A DNA stretch of 64,000 nt from Pseudarcicella hirudinis (GCF_900115665.1 NZ_FOXH01000007.1:178672-242671); one strand, 5' to 3'. Shown: positions 17,805 through 26,048, counted from the first letter of the stretch. Notes: generated from the letters alone by a model not told the origin. A program made the numbers and translations.

Positions 17805-17919
17805 CATTTTCAACGATGATGCCCAATTGTTTTGAAAATAAGGTCTATAATCACTGATAATCAAGCAAATTCCGTGGCTTTATGTTTGGTGATTCAACAT
17901 TAAAAAAACGTACAAAAAA
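17805..17919 (+). promoter_or_regulatory. Structured leader of rplM-rpsI, possible autoregulatory site
   Basis: The transcribed leader is long compared with ndk or yceD. AATCAC (17849-17854) can pair with GTGATT (17889-17894), enclosing a smaller AAGC/GCTT hairpin (17863-17880). L13-binding leaders are known in other bacterial groups, so feedback control by L13 is plausible, but only the pairing is seen here. Confidence 0.4.
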
Positions 17920-18363
17920 GTGGATACTTTAAGTTACAAAACCATCTCAGCCACAAAGGCTACCACAGAAAAGGGATGGGTCATCGTAGATGCAGAAAAC
18001 CAAATCTTAGGTCGTTTGACTTCTGAGATTGCGAAAATCATTCGTGGCAAACATAAGCCATCTTTCACACCACACGTTGATTGTGGAGATAATGTTATCG
18101 TCATCAATGCCGACAAAGTTCGTTTGACTGGTAAGAAAATGACTGATAAGGTTTATATCCGCCACACTGGATATCCGGGTGGACAACGTTTTGCTACTCC
18201 AAGAGAAGTATTGGCAAAAAATCCAAGAGGTGTTGTGGAATCTGCTGTAAAAGGTATGTTACCAAAGAACCGTTTAGGACGTAAATTATTCAACAACTTG
18301 TTTGTTTACGCAGGAGCTGAGCATCCACATGCTGCACAGCAACCAAAAGAAATCAAATTCTAA
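17920..18363 (+). CDS. rplM: 50S ribosomal protein L13
   Basis: Large-subunit protein that helps start 50S assembly. 147 residues. Recognised by VIVDAENQILGRLTSEIAKI, the GDNVIVINADKVRLTGKK stretch, RHTGYPGG, AVKGMLPKNRLGR and the C-terminal YAGAEHPHAAQQP. The start is a GTG (MDTLSYKTIS), the usual N terminus in Bacteroidetes; there is no better ATG. It is followed by rpsI after 86 nt, the universal L13-S9 pair. Confidence 0.97.
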   Translation: MDTLSYKTISATKATTEKGWVIVDAENQILGRLTSEIAKIIRGKHKPSFTPHVDCGDNVIVINADKVRLTGKKMTDKVYIRHTGYPGGQRFATPREVLAKNPRGVVESAVKGMLPKNRLGRKLFNNLFVYAGAEHPHAAQQPKEIKF

Positions 18364-18449
18364 TATAATCGTTATTTCGTTATTGGCTAAGGAATCTATG
18401 ATTTCGACTCACTATTCCTGACAATAACAAATAACTTCTCTATAAAAAA

Positions 18450-18839
18450 ATGGCAGAAGTAACTAATACATTAGGTCGTAGAAAAACAGCCGTAGCACGC
18501 CTCTACATGACTCCCGGTAAAGGAGAAATCGTAGTGAACGGTCGTGATTATAAAGAGTATTTTCCTTCAGAAATCCTTCAGATTATCATCAACCAACCAT
18601 TTGTGTTAACTAACACTTCAGGTACTTTTGATGTTAAAGCTAATCTTGATGGTGGTGGAGTAAAAGGTCAGGCAGAAGCACTTCGTCTGGCTATCTCTCG
18701 TGCATTACAGGAAGGTAATACTGAATTACGTGGTCCATTGAAGAAAGAAGGTTTCTTAACCCGTGATCCACGTATGGTAGAACGTAAGAAACCAGGTCGT
18801 GCTAAAGCCCGTCGTAAGTTCCAGTTCTCAAAACGTTAA
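18450..18839 (+). CDS. rpsI: 30S ribosomal protein S9
   Basis: Small-subunit protein whose C-terminal tail reaches the P-site tRNA. 129 residues: [19 protein letters not shown] at the start, [27 protein letters not shown], and the basic tail [18 protein letters not shown] ending in the conserved Lys-Arg. It is second gene of the L13-S9 unit and is followed by a strong hairpin terminator. Confidence 0.98.
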   Translation: MAEVTNTLGRRKTAVARLYMTPGKGEIVVNGRDYKEYFPSEILQIIINQPFVLTNTSGTFDVKANLDGGGVKGQAEALRLAISRALQEGNTELRGPLKKEGFLTRDPRMVERKKPGRAKARRKFQFSKR

Positions 18840-18849
18840 TATTTACTCA

Positions 18850-18905
18850 TATCAATTGCCGGTTAGTGATTCTTCTCTTTTCCCGGCAATTGATATTTGT
18901 TTTAT
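18850..18905 (+). terminator. Intrinsic terminator after rpsI
   Basis: A 13-bp perfect stem (TATCAATTGCCGG at 18850-18862, CCGGCAATTGATA at 18883-18895) is followed by TTTGTTTTATT. It implies that rpsB is at least partly transcribed separately from rplM-rpsI. Confidence 0.8.
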
Positions 18906-19059
18906 TATAAATTATGTCAATAAGGCTTACAGTGACCGACGCCTGTTGACTTTCATATCTTTTCACTCTTAATAATTGGTTTAATTCGAAGTTCAATTGT
19001 CTGATAATAGGGTAAAAATCCTGTTTATTGATAATTACGGAGATGATAACTGTCCTAAA

Positions 19060-19872
19060 ATGGCACAATTAGAATACAAAGACCTTCTTGATGCTGGTGT
19101 TCACTTCGGACACTTAACTCGTAAGTGGGATCCAAAAATGGCTCCATACATTTTCATGGAGAAAAATGGTATCCACATCCTTGACTTGAACAAGACGCTT
19201 GCTTGTCTTGACGAAGCTTGTACTGCAATTAAATCAATTGTACGTTCAGGTCGTAAAGTAATGTTTGTGGCTACTAAAAAACAAGCTCAGGAAATCGTTA
19301 CTGAAGAAGCTCGTCGTTTGAAAATGCCTTACGTTACTGACCGTTGGTTAGGTGGTATGCTTACAAACTTCGCTACTGTACGTAAGTCGATCAAAACTAT
19401 GTCAACTATTGACAAAATGTTGAAAGACGAAGTTACTGTTAAAGCTCTTGCAAAACGTGAGCGTTTGATGATGTCACGTGATAAAGAAAAAATGGAAAGA
19501 GTATTGGGCGGTATTACTGACCTTACCCGTCTTCCTGCAGCTTTATTCATTGTTGATGTTAAGCGTGAGCACATTGCAGTTGCTGAAGCAAAACGTTTAG
19601 GTATCCCGGTTTTCGCAATGTGTGATACTAACTCTAACCCGGAATTAGTTGACTATCCGGTTCCTGCAAATGATGATGCTTACAAGTCTATCTCTTTAAT
19701 CACTTTAGCAATCGGTAAGGCTATTGAAGAAGGTCTTATGGAGCGTAAGCAGGATAAAGATGATGCTCGTTTGGCTGAAGAAGAAGAATCAAAACGTTTA
19801 GCTGATATCGAAGAGGCTGCTGAAGCAGCTAAAGTGGCGGCTAAATACGAAAAAGAAGCTGAACAAGAATAA
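19060..19872 (+). CDS. rpsB: 30S ribosomal protein S2
   Basis: Small-subunit protein assembled late and needed for S1 binding. 270 residues from the ATG of MAQLEYKDLLDAGVHFGHL. The S2 signatures are TRKWDPKMAPYIF, HILDLNKTLACL, MFVATKKQAQEIV, TDRWLGGMLTNF, and PVFAMCDTNSNPELVDYPVPANDDA. An acidic/alanine-rich C-terminal tail follows, as in Bacteroidetes homologs. The open frame extends 21 codons further to a TTG at 18997, but that extension is not part of the family. A leader of about 100 nt precedes the gene; TATCTTTT at 18956 is a near-match to a -7 element. Confidence 0.97.
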   Translation: MAQLEYKDLLDAGVHFGHLTRKWDPKMAPYIFMEKNGIHILDLNKTLACLDEACTAIKSIVRSGRKVMFVATKKQAQEIVTEEARRLKMPYVTDRWLGGMLTNFATVRKSIKTMSTIDKMLKDEVTVKALAKRERLMMSRDKEKMERVLGGITDLTRLPAALFIVDVKREHIAVAEAKRLGIPVFAMCDTNSNPELVDYPVPANDDAYKSISLITLAIGKAIEEGLMERKQDKDDARLAEEEESKRLADIEEAAEAAKVAAKYEKEAEQE

Positions 19873-19921
19873 TTTTAGCGGGCAAAAAACAGTTGAATTT
19901 ACCGGCAATATGTTGTTAGCT

Positions 19922-19995
19922 CAATTGTTAATCCCAGTAAAAAATAATTATTAACAATTGGATAGCCCATAGTTTTCTGTGGGCTATTCTTGTAG
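19922..19995 (+). terminator. Tandem hairpins between rpsB and tsf
   Basis: Two hairpins follow each other. CAATTGTTAA (19922-19931) pairs with TTAACAATTG (19951-19960). Next, ATAGCCCAT (19962-19970) pairs with GTGGGCTAT (19979-19987; with a G-T pair) and is followed by TCTTGTAGTTT. The second resembles a terminator or attenuator, which would lower tsf relative to rpsB. Confidence 0.6.
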
Positions 19996-20082
19996 TTTAG
20001 TAATTTCAGTTTTCCGGCCGGATATCTCAGATTCCGGAATTTTTTAATCACAGAAATTTTAAATCTTAAAAAATACAATACA

Positions 20083-20916
20083 ATGGCTATTTCAGCAGCA
20101 GACGTAAATAAACTTAGACAAATGACAGGTGCGGGCATGATGGATTGCAAAAAAGCCCTCACTGAAGCTAATGGTGACTTCGAAGCCGCGATTGATATTC
20201 TTCGTAAAGCAGGTCAGAAAGTTGCTGCAAAACGTGCTGACAACGCAACAAATGAAGGTGTTGTTTTAATCTCAATCAACGGAGATGCAACTAACGGTAA
20301 ATTAGTAGCTGTTGCCTGTGAAACTGAACCAGTATCTAAAGTATCTGATTTTGTTAATTTGGCAAATGGTATCCTTGAGTTGGCAGTATCCAGCAATGCA
20401 GCAACAAAAGAAGAATTATTAGCAGGAAAATTGTCTGACGGACGTACAGCAGAAGAGCATATCATCGAATTGACAGGTAAAATTGGTGAAAAAATCAATA
20501 TTGCTGCTTACGAAAATGTAACTGCAGAACAAGTAGTTTCTTATATCCACTCTAACAACAAAATCGGTGTTCTTGTAGCATTTGCAAATGTTCAGGGCTT
20601 AGATGTTCAGGAAGTTGGAAAAGATATCGCAATGCAGATTACTGCTATGAAACCGGTTGCTTTGGATAAAGACGGCGTAGATGCAGCTACTGTTGAGCGT
20701 GAAATTGAAATCGGTAAAGACCAGGCTCGTCAGGAAGGAAAACCAGAAGCAATGTTAGAAAAAATTGCTGTTGGTAAATTGGAGAAATTCTACAAAGAAT
20801 CTACTTTGTTGAACCAACAATTCGTAAAAGACGGTTCTATCAACATCAAACAGTTATTGGAACAAACACAAAAAGGTTTGACTATTACTGAATTCAAACG
20901 TGTTGCTTTAGCATAA
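20083..20916 (+). CDS. tsf: Translation elongation factor Ts
   Basis: Guanine-nucleotide exchange factor that recharges EF-Tu. 277 residues. The UBA-like N terminus has VNKLRQMTGAGMMDCKKAL and EAAIDILRKAGQKVAAKRA. The core follows with CETEPVSKVSDF (a diverged form of the usual CETDFVARN), IHSNNKIGVLVAF, DIAMQITAMKP and a coiled-coil-like segment ending in GLTITEF. It follows rpsB as in most bacteria, with a 210-nt gap containing hairpins, and ends in a strong terminator. Confidence 0.96.
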   Translation: MAISAADVNKLRQMTGAGMMDCKKALTEANGDFEAAIDILRKAGQKVAAKRADNATNEGVVLISINGDATNGKLVAVACETEPVSKVSDFVNLANGILELAVSSNAATKEELLAGKLSDGRTAEEHIIELTGKIGEKINIAAYENVTAEQVVSYIHSNNKIGVLVAFANVQGLDVQEVGKDIAMQITAMKPVALDKDGVDAATVEREIEIGKDQARQEGKPEAMLEKIAVGKLEKFYKESTLLNQQFVKDGSINIKQLLEQTQKGLTITEFKRVALA

Positions 20917-20935
20917 TTTTTTTCAAAATATAATG

Positions 20936-20975
20936 ATAGCCCTCCGTTTTCTGAAAACTGAGGGCTATTGTTTTA
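20936..20975 (+). terminator. Intrinsic terminator of tsf
   Basis: ATAGCCCTC (20936-20944) pairs with GAGGGCTAT (20960-20968) and is followed by TGTTTTAT. The T tract reaches the stop codon of the convergent radical SAM gene. Confidence 0.8.
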
Positions 20976-22037
20976 TACCGTCATTAAGTCTGAAGATTGC
21001 AGGCTTTGTTCTACAATCATCTCTCCCCAACTTACCATATCAACACTTTCATCATGAACAATCATGTCGTAGGTTCGGCTGAGCAAAGTATCCAGATACC
21101 TGCCTTTTTCTTCCAGAAAGCGTTCAAACATTCCCTCAAAAGAACGTTGATAAATACTTCCTATTCTGAATTTCGATGAAATTCCGTAAGAAATCGGATA
21201 AATGTCTCCTTTTTCATCAACGACAATGTTATTCATGCTTTTTTCCAATCTATCCGCCAAAGAGCTGTTATCCGGGTTATAAAAGCGAACAACTTCCGGG
21301 TTTTCTTTAATATAATCCCGATGAGATAAATCAAGCTGAATCTCTAACCGACAGCTATACTTATTTCTGAGATATTCCGTCAGAATAAAAATTTTATACC
21401 TGATTGTATCATTGAGCATATAATCAGACATCTCAGTCGAGGCTCTTCCTGAATTTTCAACAGGATGCAAATGCAGAAGCCTTGCTCCCTGTGACACTGC
21501 AAAATCAGCAAGCCATATCAGACTTTCCCAACTTTTACTGGTAATAGTGTGGATAAATCCAAAGGGTTTATGTAAATTTCTGAGTATCTCTATACCACGC
21601 AATGTATGCTGAAAAGCACCTTTTTGCCCTCTCATGTAATCATGCCATTCAGGCTCACCATCGATACTGATGGCAACAATGTCTACTGATTCCAGTACTT
21701 TTCCGGCAAATTCAGATCCCAGAAGCATCCCGTTAGAAACCATTCCGGTCCTCATTCCAAGAGATTTCGCAAATTGCACAACTTTGTCAAGTTCACGATA
21801 CATCAGTGGTTCTCCTCCCGACAAAGAAATAGCATTAAAACCTTTTCTTTCAGCATACTGAATAAACCGGAGAAGTCTTTCAGATTCCAGTCCTGTCTTA
21901 AACACCGGAGATGATGAGGAATAACAATGTTTGCAGAGCAGGTTGCATCTCAATGTAGGATGAATCTGGATTGTACGAAAACTACCGGATATACCGGTAG
22001 CTTCGCAGATTTCATGGTCGGATCCCAGGGAATTCAT
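20973..22037 (-). CDS. Radical SAM enzyme of unknown substrate
   Basis: A 354-residue radical SAM protein. The 4Fe-4S/SAM motif CxxxCxxC is C31-N-L-L-C35-K-H-C38, preceded by FRTIQIHPTLR. The SAM-binding SLSGGEPLMY motif follows about 45 residues later, then TGMVSNGMLL and VAISIDGEPEWHDYMRG, as in the PqqE/MoaA/SPASM lineage. The C-terminal part has the VVDEKGDIYPISYG and FRIGSIYQRSFEGMF pattern of a SPASM/twitch region. However, the cysteines that would bind auxiliary clusters are missing there. It starts with an ATG 4 nt after the stop of the 103-residue gene upstream (a TTG at 22052 would overlap it). The pairing suggests peptide or protein modification, but this is inference; no maturase, transporter or peptidase gene is next to it. 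Confidence 0.85.
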   Translation of the reverse strand: MNSLGSDHEICEATGISGSFRTIQIHPTLRCNLLCKHCYSSSSPVFKTGLESERLLRFIQYAERKGFNAISLSGGEPLMYRELDKVVQFAKSLGMRTGMVSNGMLLGSEFAGKVLESVDIVAISIDGEPEWHDYMRGQKGAFQHTLRGIEILRNLHKPFGFIHTITSKSWESLIWLADFAVSQGARLLHLHPVENSGRASTEMSDYMLNDTIRYKIFILTEYLRNKYSCRLEIQLDLSHRDYIKENPEVVRFYNPDNSSLADRLEKSMNNIVVDEKGDIYPISYGISSKFRIGSIYQRSFEGMFERFLEEKGRYLDTLLSRTYDMIVHDESVDMVSWGEMIVEQSLQSSDLMTV

Positions 22038-22041
22038 AACT

Positions 22042-22353
22042 TTAAAATTCAAATTCGAACTGGTATCTTACATCTTCCAGCTGAAGTAATCCAAGTGGAA
22101 ATCCCTCAAAGCGTTTGAGTTTACCTGCATCCATCTGTTTTCTGATAAAATCCCAACCTCCCGGAGGTGGAAAAATACCCCGTGTATGTAAAATAACGCT
22201 GCTCAAATCCTTAAGTTCAACACCATCAATCTTAAAACCCTCTTTTTTGAGAGAAACCAATGCAGAGGATACCTTTTTGAGGTCATCCTTTCCTAATCTG
22301 CTGCTTGTGAGTCTTTTCATAAGCGCATCTTCGAAATTTTTTAAATCTTCCAT
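22042..22353 (-). CDS. Unrecognised 103-residue protein paired with the radical SAM enzyme
   Basis: I do not recognise this family. The first 55 residues are charged and probably helical (MEDLKNFEDALMKRL..., KKVSSALVSLKKEGFKIDGV). The second half is distinctive: HTRGIFPPPGGWDFIRKQ (about 57-73), then DAGKLKRFEGFPLGLLQL, and it ends in alternating aromatic/acidic residues YQFEFEF. There is no signal peptide, no membrane segment and no cysteine. It is translated just ahead of the radical SAM gene and surely shares its mRNA. It could be a substrate (precursor) or an accessory/recognition protein of that enzyme. Against a typical precursor: it is long and lacks an obvious leader cleavage site. 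Coding status is supported by the tight spacing. Confidence 0.7.
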   Translation of the reverse strand: MEDLKNFEDALMKRLTSSRLGKDDLKKVSSALVSLKKEGFKIDGVELKDLSSVILHTRGIFPPPGGWDFIRKQMDAGKLKRFEGFPLGLLQLEDVRYQFEFEF

Positions 22354-22923
22354 AGTATTAAGTTTTAATTGAAAAAAAGTAAAAGAGGTCTCTTATTAAT
22401 ATTTTGATACAGAAAATTCCGGAGAAGCAGTTAGGATCGGATAAATCAAATGTGGATAGGATACGCTTTCCATGTACAGAAAGAACAATACAAAGCTAAA
22501 CCCGATTTTCATCATTTCTCAGCGTAGAATTACCTGAAACGATAGCGTATTTACACGTTATTTAAAAGTATAATGAAAAAATGGAAGAGATTTAAACGTT
22601 TGGAAGATGACATGGTCTAAGTCGACATAAAGTAAAAATGATTCATCCGTGAAACAAGACCTTACTTAAGAGGCAAAATTTATCAGGCGCTAATACTCAT
22701 ATCTACCGAACAATCTTTACTTAAAATGAATTATATATCCAAAAATGTAATTTATTACCCATATTATATGAATTTTATTACTTATCAATAAGTATTTAAC
22801 AAAAAAATTATGTAAAATGCTGATTAATAGGGATATTTGCACCTTCTAACGACACACCCCCTAAGAATCCACGTTATTTAGTAATTTTTCAAAGGTCCAA
22901 TTTAATATCACTGACCTAAATCC
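22354..22923. other. 570-bp divergent spacer without genes
   Basis: This spacer separates the minus-strand 103-aa/radical SAM pair from the plus-strand sigma factor gene. It is AT rich and has no open frame of interest, tRNA or strong hairpin that I can see. A consensus -7 element for the minus strand lies at 22491-22498. Near the sigma gene GATATTTG (22832-22839) is one base off consensus; a regulated promoter used by the ECF sigma factor itself could also lie here but cannot be recognised. Confidence 0.5.
22491..22498 (-). promoter_or_regulatory. Candidate -7 element for the radical SAM pair
   Basis: The minus strand reads TAGCTTTG, an exact TAnnTTTG match, about 138 nt upstream of the 103-residue gene. 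No TTTG is found at the proper distance, so the promoter call is tentative. Confidence 0.3.
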
Positions 22924-23523
22924 ATGAAAAAATTCTCTGATGAACAATTGGTTCGTCTATTCGTTGATACTCAGAAAAATATTTATTTTGAGCATATTTA
23001 TGATAGATATAGTGACAAAGTTTATCGTAAATGTCTGTCATTCGTAAAGGATGAGGCTAAAGCTGAAGATTTTGCCCATGATATTTTTTTGAAACTGGTT
23101 CTTAATATAGGATCGTACAAAGAGACATCTAAATTCTCAACCTGGCTTTTTTCGATTACTTATAATTATTGTATAGACCAACTGAGAATAGCCAAGAAAA
23201 AAGCAGAAGTCGAACTTGACGAAAACTTTGATTTTGTTGATGATTTTGAAGATGCTCAGGTTGCAGAAATGGAAGCTAAAAAGCTCAACAAAGCTCTTGA
23301 ACATATTTCTGTGGAAGACCGGTCTATTCTAATGATGAAATACCAGGATGATCTTAGTATTAAGGAAATTTCTGCATCTCTGGATATCTCTGAAAGTGCA
23401 GTAAAAATGCGTCTTCTCCGTGCCAAAGAAAAACTTAAAAAAATCTATTTGGAAAACCTGCTTTTTTGGGCCATTATTACAACAAAGTTTTTGAGTATTT
23501 TTTTTAGGCATGATCATCACTAA
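22924..23523 (+). CDS. ECF-type RNA polymerase sigma factor
   Basis: A sigma-70 family factor of 199 residues. Region 2 (about 15-90) has FEHIYDRYSDKVYRKCLSFV, EAKAEDFAHDIFLKL and FSTWLFSITYNYCIDQLR. An acidic linker follows, then region 4 (about 125-180) with SILMMKYQDDLSIKEISASL and the recognition helix SESAVKMRLLRAKEKLK. Such factors direct RNA polymerase to stress or envelope promoters. The last 20 residues are hydrophobic and unusual. The stop codon overlaps the start of the next small ORF (TAATG), so the two are translationally coupled. No classical anti-sigma factor with a zinc motif or membrane span follows. Confidence 0.92.
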   Translation: MKKFSDEQLVRLFVDTQKNIYFEHIYDRYSDKVYRKCLSFVKDEAKAEDFAHDIFLKLVLNIGSYKETSKFSTWLFSITYNYCIDQLRIAKKKAEVELDENFDFVDDFEDAQVAEMEAKKLNKALEHISVEDRSILMMKYQDDLSIKEISASLDISESAVKMRLLRAKEKLKKIYLENLLFWAIITTKFLSIFFRHDHH

Positions 23524-23705
23524 TGGAAGAAGAAAAAAAAAACGCTTTTAAAGAGATTGAACCAAATGTAACAGCTCCGGAAAATCTGAAAAAAGAAATC
23601 TCTTCGGAAATTGATTCCATTCGAAATACAAGCGCCATCATTGAGTTATTTGTCGGCAACTTCTTTAATGCTATCAGTGCTGCATTAAAGAAAGACCCAT
23701 ATTGA
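23523..23705 (+). CDS. Small 60-residue protein coupled to the sigma factor
   Basis: The ATG overlaps the sigma factor's TAA by one base, a sign of a true coupled gene. The product is charged at the N terminus (MEEEKKNAFKEIEPNVTAPE), then has KKEISSEIDSI, a pattern common in short cytosolic partners. It ends with a hydrophobic helix (IIELFVGNFFNAISAALKK). No cysteine or histidine motif of ZAS anti-sigma factors is present. It may bind the sigma factor or the membrane; the function is unknown. The next gene starts 29 nt on. Confidence 0.7.
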   Translation: MEEEKKNAFKEIEPNVTAPENLKKEISSEIDSIRNTSAIIELFVGNFFNAISAALKKDPY

Positions 23706-23734
23706 TTGAAGATATACACTTAAATCCCTAGATT

Positions 23735-24550
23735 ATGCCTAACATCCAGGAAATCCTTCTTGAAACATTCCGTAAATTACTTGAACATCTTCAGAATTTT
23801 GCTCCGAAGTTCTTAGGGGCATTAGTGCTTATCATCATTGGTTATGTGGTTGCGAAATTAGTCTCAAAATTGTCGAAAGCAGCTTTGGACAAAGCTGGAA
23901 TTGATCGCCTTGGCGAGAAGCTGAACCAGATTGATATTGTCAGAAAACTGGGAGATATTAAATTAAGTATAGTGATTTCCAAATCATTGTATTACTTTAT
24001 TATGCTTGTTTTCCTGACTGCAGCAACTGAAACCCTCGGAATGAAAGTACTCACCGATATGGTCGAGTCTATCGTTAATATGATTCCTAAGGCGGTTGCT
24101 TCTGTTTTCATGCTGATTTTAGGTGTATTAATTGCGGAAAAACTTAAGCAGTACATCATAAAGATTTGCAAATCCATGGGCATTGAATCAGGAAAATTAA
24201 TTGCAAATTTTGCTTTCTTCTTCTTCTTAATTATCTCAATTATAGCCTCTCTTAAGCAGATTGGTATTGAAACTGGCCTACTGGAATCCAGTTTTAACCT
24301 TATTCTTGGCGGGGTAATTGTTGCTTTTGCCATAGGTTATGGTATGGCCTCGCGTGACGTTTTGGCAAATATTCTGTCTTCATTCTATAGCAAGAATAAA
24401 TTTAAAGAAGGGCAGGTCATTCTGATTGATGATATTAAGGGTGAAATTATCTCCATTAACAATACTTCAATTGTACTAAAAACCGGAGAAACTCAAACAA
24501 TCTTACCCCTGCACATGTTACAGGTAAAAAAAATTGAAATTTTGAATTAA
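23735..24550 (+). CDS. MscS-like mechanosensitive channel family protein
   Basis: A 271-residue membrane protein with four to five hydrophobic segments (about 24-44, 85-105, 118-138, 150-178 and 185-210). The final one is followed by AIGYGMASRDVLANILSSFY, the MscS-type pore-end motif, and FKEGQVILIDDIKGEIISI, the start of the beta domain. It ends soon after (LPLHMLQVKKIEIL), so the large cytosolic cage of MscS is largely missing. This matches the short 'conserved TM helix' members of the family. It is expected to be in the inner membrane, releasing solutes or sensing tension. It lies directly behind the sigma factor and its small partner, probably in the same operon. Confidence 0.82.
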   Translation: MPNIQEILLETFRKLLEHLQNFAPKFLGALVLIIIGYVVAKLVSKLSKAALDKAGIDRLGEKLNQIDIVRKLGDIKLSIVISKSLYYFIMLVFLTAATETLGMKVLTDMVESIVNMIPKAVASVFMLILGVLIAEKLKQYIIKICKSMGIESGKLIANFAFFFFLIISIIASLKQIGIETGLLESSFNLILGGVIVAFAIGYGMASRDVLANILSSFYSKNKFKEGQVILIDDIKGEIISINNTSIVLKTGETQTILPLHMLQVKKIEILN

Positions 24551-24682
24551 TTTTCCTTTATTGATTTAAAAATTGGTTTTTAATTAATCTTTCCTGACTC
24601 CTTCATTAAAATTGACCCCTGGCTTAATCTGATAGTCAGGCTTTCGCTGTTAGTTTATTTTAATAACAAATCCATACTTTTT

Positions 24683-25570
24683 ATGAAAAAAATTACTCTC
24701 GTTCTGCTGATACTTGGCCTGCTGATTTCAGGTAGAACAAACGCTCAGGAAGCTAAAAAAGACACGAGTTACTGGAAAAAAACAACCCAGATGGGATTGA
24801 CATTTAGTAATTCCGGATACATTAACTGGGTTCCGGGATCACAAACTTCAACAGCTCTTAATTTATTTTTCAATACCAAAGGTGAATATAATAAAGATGT
24901 CTGGAGCTGGGTAAATGATTTTCAGTCGCAGTTTGGTTTTATAGCAAATGAGTCCGGACTCAGAAAAAGTTTTGACCGGATATTCTTTGACAGCAAAGTC
25001 GGAAGAAAACTCTCTGATAAATGGCTGCTTGTAGGAGATCTGAACTTTCAGTCACAATTCGCAAACGGGTTTAAATATGGCCAGGACAAAAGCGGAATAA
25101 ATACCCAGACATTAATTTCCGGTTTATTTGCTCCTGCCTATATCACAGAAGCAATAGGTCTTGAATGGAAACCAAAGACTTATTTTAACATGGTTTTTTC
25201 TCCGTTAACTATGCGTCAGACTATCGTAGCAAATAAAGATGTCTTTCTAGCTGATACAACGGGAAAAATTCTTCCCGCCTATGGAGTTGCGCCAGGTAAT
25301 ACTATAAAAAACGAAGTAGGTTTACTGCAGATCGTTTCAACTTTTGATAAGGATATCATGACAAATGTGAATCTGAAACTCAGACACCAGATGTTTATCA
25401 GTTATGATAATATTCCTGCCATTTATAACAGATTAGATGCCAAAGTTGCTGCGAAAATAAACAAGTATTTAAGTGCAACAGTAGATTTTATTATCCTGTA
25501 TGATCAAACCCAAAGTTATCATATTCAGGAACTCCATAATTTCGGAATCGGGTTCCTTTATACCCTGTAA
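24683..25570 (+). CDS. DUF3078 secreted/outer-membrane protein
   Basis: 295 residues with a signal peptide (about 1-21, ending TNAQ). The SYWKKTTQMGLTFSNSGYINWVPGS opening segment (read in parts), repeated aromatic beta strands with WSWVNDFQSQFGFI, and a final GIGFLYTL match the DUF3078 family of Bacteroidetes. It is probably a small outer-membrane barrel. Function unknown. It lies between the two mechanosensitive channel genes, with gaps of 132 and 103 nt and no terminator between them. Confidence 0.8.
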   Translation: MKKITLVLLILGLLISGRTNAQEAKKDTSYWKKTTQMGLTFSNSGYINWVPGSQTSTALNLFFNTKGEYNKDVWSWVNDFQSQFGFIANESGLRKSFDRIFFDSKVGRKLSDKWLLVGDLNFQSQFANGFKYGQDKSGINTQTLISGLFAPAYITEAIGLEWKPKTYFNMVFSPLTMRQTIVANKDVFLADTTGKILPAYGVAPGNTIKNEVGLLQIVSTFDKDIMTNVNLKLRHQMFISYDNIPAIYNRLDAKVAAKINKYLSATVDFIILYDQTQSYHIQELHNFGIGFLYTL

Positions 25571-25673
25571 AAGTGGTAAAATTTGCTTTTTCGGGAAAGT
25601 TTCATGAAAATTACAAAACAATAAATACTGTTCATCCTAATCTTTTCTTTTCACTGATAGACCAATCAAAACT

Positions 25674-26000
25674 ATGTTTAAAGAATTTAAAGCATTTATT
25701 GCCCAGGGCAATGTACTGGATTTAGCAGTCGGTGTTATCATCGGAGCTGCTTTTGGTAAAATTACCACCTCCCTTGTTGATGATATCATCATGCCGGTTG
25801 TAGGATTAATTACCAACGGAGGCATCAATACCAAAGGAGGTATTATCTTAAAAGCGGCAGAAGGAAGCACTCCTGCTATTGTTCTTAATTATGGAAATTT
25901 TCTGGGAGTAATTATCAATTTTCTCATTATAGCTTATGTAGTTTTCCTGATTGTAAAGGCTGCTAATGCTATGGGGTTATCGGAGAAAAAAGCAGAATAA
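25674..26000 (+). CDS. mscL: Large-conductance mechanosensitive channel MscL
   Basis: Opens a wide inner-membrane pore on strong hypo-osmotic shock. 108 residues, on the short side for MscL. The first transmembrane helix has the signature FKAFIAQGNVLDLAVGVIIG and FGKITTSLVDDIIMPVVG. A short periplasmic loop follows, then the second helix (NFLIIAYVVFLIVKAANAM). The cytosolic C-terminal bundle helix is nearly absent; the protein ends LSEKKAE. A terminator follows at once. Confidence 0.95.
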   Translation: MFKEFKAFIAQGNVLDLAVGVIIGAAFGKITTSLVDDIIMPVVGLITNGGINTKGGIILKAAEGSTPAIVLNYGNFLGVIINFLIIAYVVFLIVKAANAMGLSEKKAE

Positions 26001-26010
26001 TTTATCTTTT

Positions 26011-26048
26011 AACCCTCCCCGAATGGCCTTCCGGGAGGGTTAGTTTTT
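26011..26048 (+). terminator. Intrinsic terminator of mscL
   Basis: AACCCTCCC (26011-26019) pairs with GGGAGGGTT, inside arms of about 13 nt (to 26041), and is followed by AGTTTTTA. It closes the sigma-channel gene group before murD. Confidence 0.8.
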
